This document shows, in pieces, positions 6,192 to 6,731 of a stretch of 6,731 nt of DNA. The translations under genes and the position numbers were made by a program. The stretch is from an uncultured Sutterella sp. (lineage in GTDB: Bacteria > Pseudomonadota > Gammaproteobacteria > Burkholderiales > Burkholderiaceae_F), in the NCBI GenBank assembly GCA_905206365.1, contig CAJLHF010000074.1, positions 1-6,731 of the forward strand. Reading direction: 5' to 3'. The notes below the pieces were generated by a model. That model made no database searches and had not been told where the DNA came from. It saw nothing but the letters and a program-made list of their open reading frames with translations. Each line of letters begins with the position of its first letter. Within the stretch, counting starts at the first letter, position 1.

Positions 6192-6683
6192 TCAACGGTC
6201 CGAAGAATCGTCGTGCCCGTGCACGTGTTCGTGCGAATGCCCGTGCCCGTGATCATGGGAGTGGCCGTGCCCGTTCCGTTCGTTCGCTTCGCTCGGAATC
6301 AGGTTGATGCGCCCGTGGCGGACGCCCGGTTCCGCGAGAATGCGGTTCGCGGCTTCGAGCACCGCCCGGGTTTTGCCGAGAAGAACGAGCGACTCCAGAC
6401 AATCTTCGGGGCCTACGTGCACGTGCATGACGGAGTGCACCACGTCGAGGTGTTCGTGTTGCGTCTCGGTCGTGCGTTCCGCAAGGCGCCGTTCGTTGTG
6501 GTTGAAGACGTAACTCACCACGGCCGCGCACGGTTGGTCGTCGCTCGCGGAGAGGCGGTCGGCCTCGGCCTTGCGAATGAGGTCGCGAAAGGCTTCGGAG
6601 CGGTTGGTGTAGCCGTGCTCGGCGAGGAACGCTTCGAAGCGTTCCGCGGTATCGTCGGGAAGCGAAAAGGTGATGCGTTTCAT
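6192..6683 (-). CDS. nikR: Nickel-responsive regulator NikR with a histidine-rich tail
   Basis: This is a ribbon-helix-helix repressor that binds DNA when loaded with nickel. The protein is 163 residues; E. coli NikR is 133. The N-terminal DNA-binding half is KRITFSLPDDTAERFEAFL (2-20) with GYTNRSEAFRDLIRKA (24-39). Arg3 and Thr5 match the E. coli DNA-contacting strand, with Ser7 in place of Thr7. The C-terminal ACT-like half keeps all four high-affinity nickel ligands at the E. coli positions: His76, His87, His89 and Cys95 (TQHEH, MHVHVGPEDC). GVRHG (120-124) closes the core. Residues 139-157 add ten alternating histidines absent from the usual family. The start has no clear Shine-Dalgarno, and a GC hairpin sits 17 bp upstream. 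The gene converges on nikE. Its likely target is the operator at 199-225; no such site is visible in the 48 bp upstream of nikR. Confidence 0.93.
   Translation of the reverse strand: MKRITFSLPDDTAERFEAFLAEHGYTNRSEAFRDLIRKAEADRLSASDDQPCAAVVSYVFNHNERRLAERTTETQHEHLDVVHSVMHVHVGPEDCLESLVLLGKTRAVLEAANRILAEPGVRHGRINLIPSEANERNGHGHSHDHGHGHSHEHVHGHDDSSDR
6213..6272 (-). repeat. Repeat encoding the alternating-histidine tail of NikR
   Basis: This low-complexity DNA, rich in GTGCCCGTG-like units on the plus strand, encodes NikR residues 138-157. Histidine occupies every second position from 139 to 157, ten in all, separated mainly by Gly, Ser, Asp, Glu or Val. Such tails bind several Ni, Zn or Cu ions in other metal-handling proteins. 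Repeats of this kind can change length by slippage, so the tail may vary between strains. Confidence 0.85.
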
Positions 6684-6700
6684 AGAGATGCATCAGGAAA

Positions 6701-6720
6701 CCCCCGTCTTCAGACGGGGG
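6701..6720. other. GC-rich hairpin upstream of nikR, IS200/IS605-end-like
   Basis: CCCCCGTCT (6701-6709) is the exact complement of AGACGGGGG (6712-6720), giving a stem of eight to nine pairs with a TTCA-type loop. On the plus strand it is followed by AGGAATGAGG. This layout resembles the subterminal hairpins at the ends of IS200/IS605 (TnpB/IS1341-type) elements. On the minus strand the stem is followed by TTTCC, so it could instead be a weak terminator of a gene entering from the right, or part of the nikR leader. No transposase coding sequence is visible in the window, so the IS reading is only a suggestion. Confidence 0.45.
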
Positions 6721-6731
6721 AGGAATGAGGT

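Noticed and set aside
6213..6728. Plus-strand open frame of 171 codons across nikR
   Set aside because: Its valine- and proline-rich start is the antisense of the NikR histidine tail. NikR has all family residues, so this frame is a shadow.
6725..6731. ATG at the right edge as the start of a TnpB-like gene
   Set aside because: Only seven bases are visible and the purine-rich stretch is too close to serve as a normal ribosome site. It cannot be supported.

Overview
The window carries one compact nickel-import locus. It has a SAM-dependent methyltransferase gene, then five genes for a Nik/Opp-type ABC importer in the order nikB-nikC-nikA-nikD-nikE, all on the plus strand. A convergent nikR-type regulator gene lies on the minus strand. 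The DNA is GC-rich with strong G/C third positions. The transporter proteins, an enterobacterial-like NikR site and a NikR whose Ni-ligand residues match E. coli numbering point to a Gram-negative proteobacterium. A Sutterella-like Burkholderiales gut organism is my impression only, at low confidence.

Layout: bases 1-311 hold no convincing gene. This stretch contains two strong hairpins (11-50 and 133-163), a 27-bp nearly perfect palindrome (199-225) whose outer arms GTATGA/TCATAC are those of the E. coli NikR operator, and a short leader hairpin (226-244). A strong Shine-Dalgarno sequence (302-307) precedes the GTG start of the methyltransferase (312-1112). Next come nikB (1099-2040), nikC (2041-2874), nikA (2871-4526), nikD (4523-5359) and nikE (5374-6168). 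Overlaps or gaps of 14 nt or less mark one polycistronic, translationally coupled unit. nikR (6683 down to 6192) ends 23 nt from nikE. Its 3' end encodes an alternating-histidine tail. A GC-rich hairpin (6701-6720) lies just upstream of nikR and resembles the ends of IS200/IS605-type elements.

Expected working: the substrate-binding protein NikA, here a predicted lipoprotein, captures nickel or a nickel chelate in the periplasm. NikB and NikC form the inner-membrane channel and NikD and NikE hydrolyse ATP. When cell nickel is sufficient, Ni-NikR would bind the 199-225 operator and shut off the whole unit, including the methyltransferase. The three points most worth following are the methyltransferase as first gene of a NikR-controlled nickel operon (possibly making or modifying a nickel-chelating small molecule), the ten-histidine tail on NikR, and the 15-bp rather than 16-bp operator spacing. 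No outer-membrane receptor, hydrogenase, urease or complete metallophore pathway is visible here.
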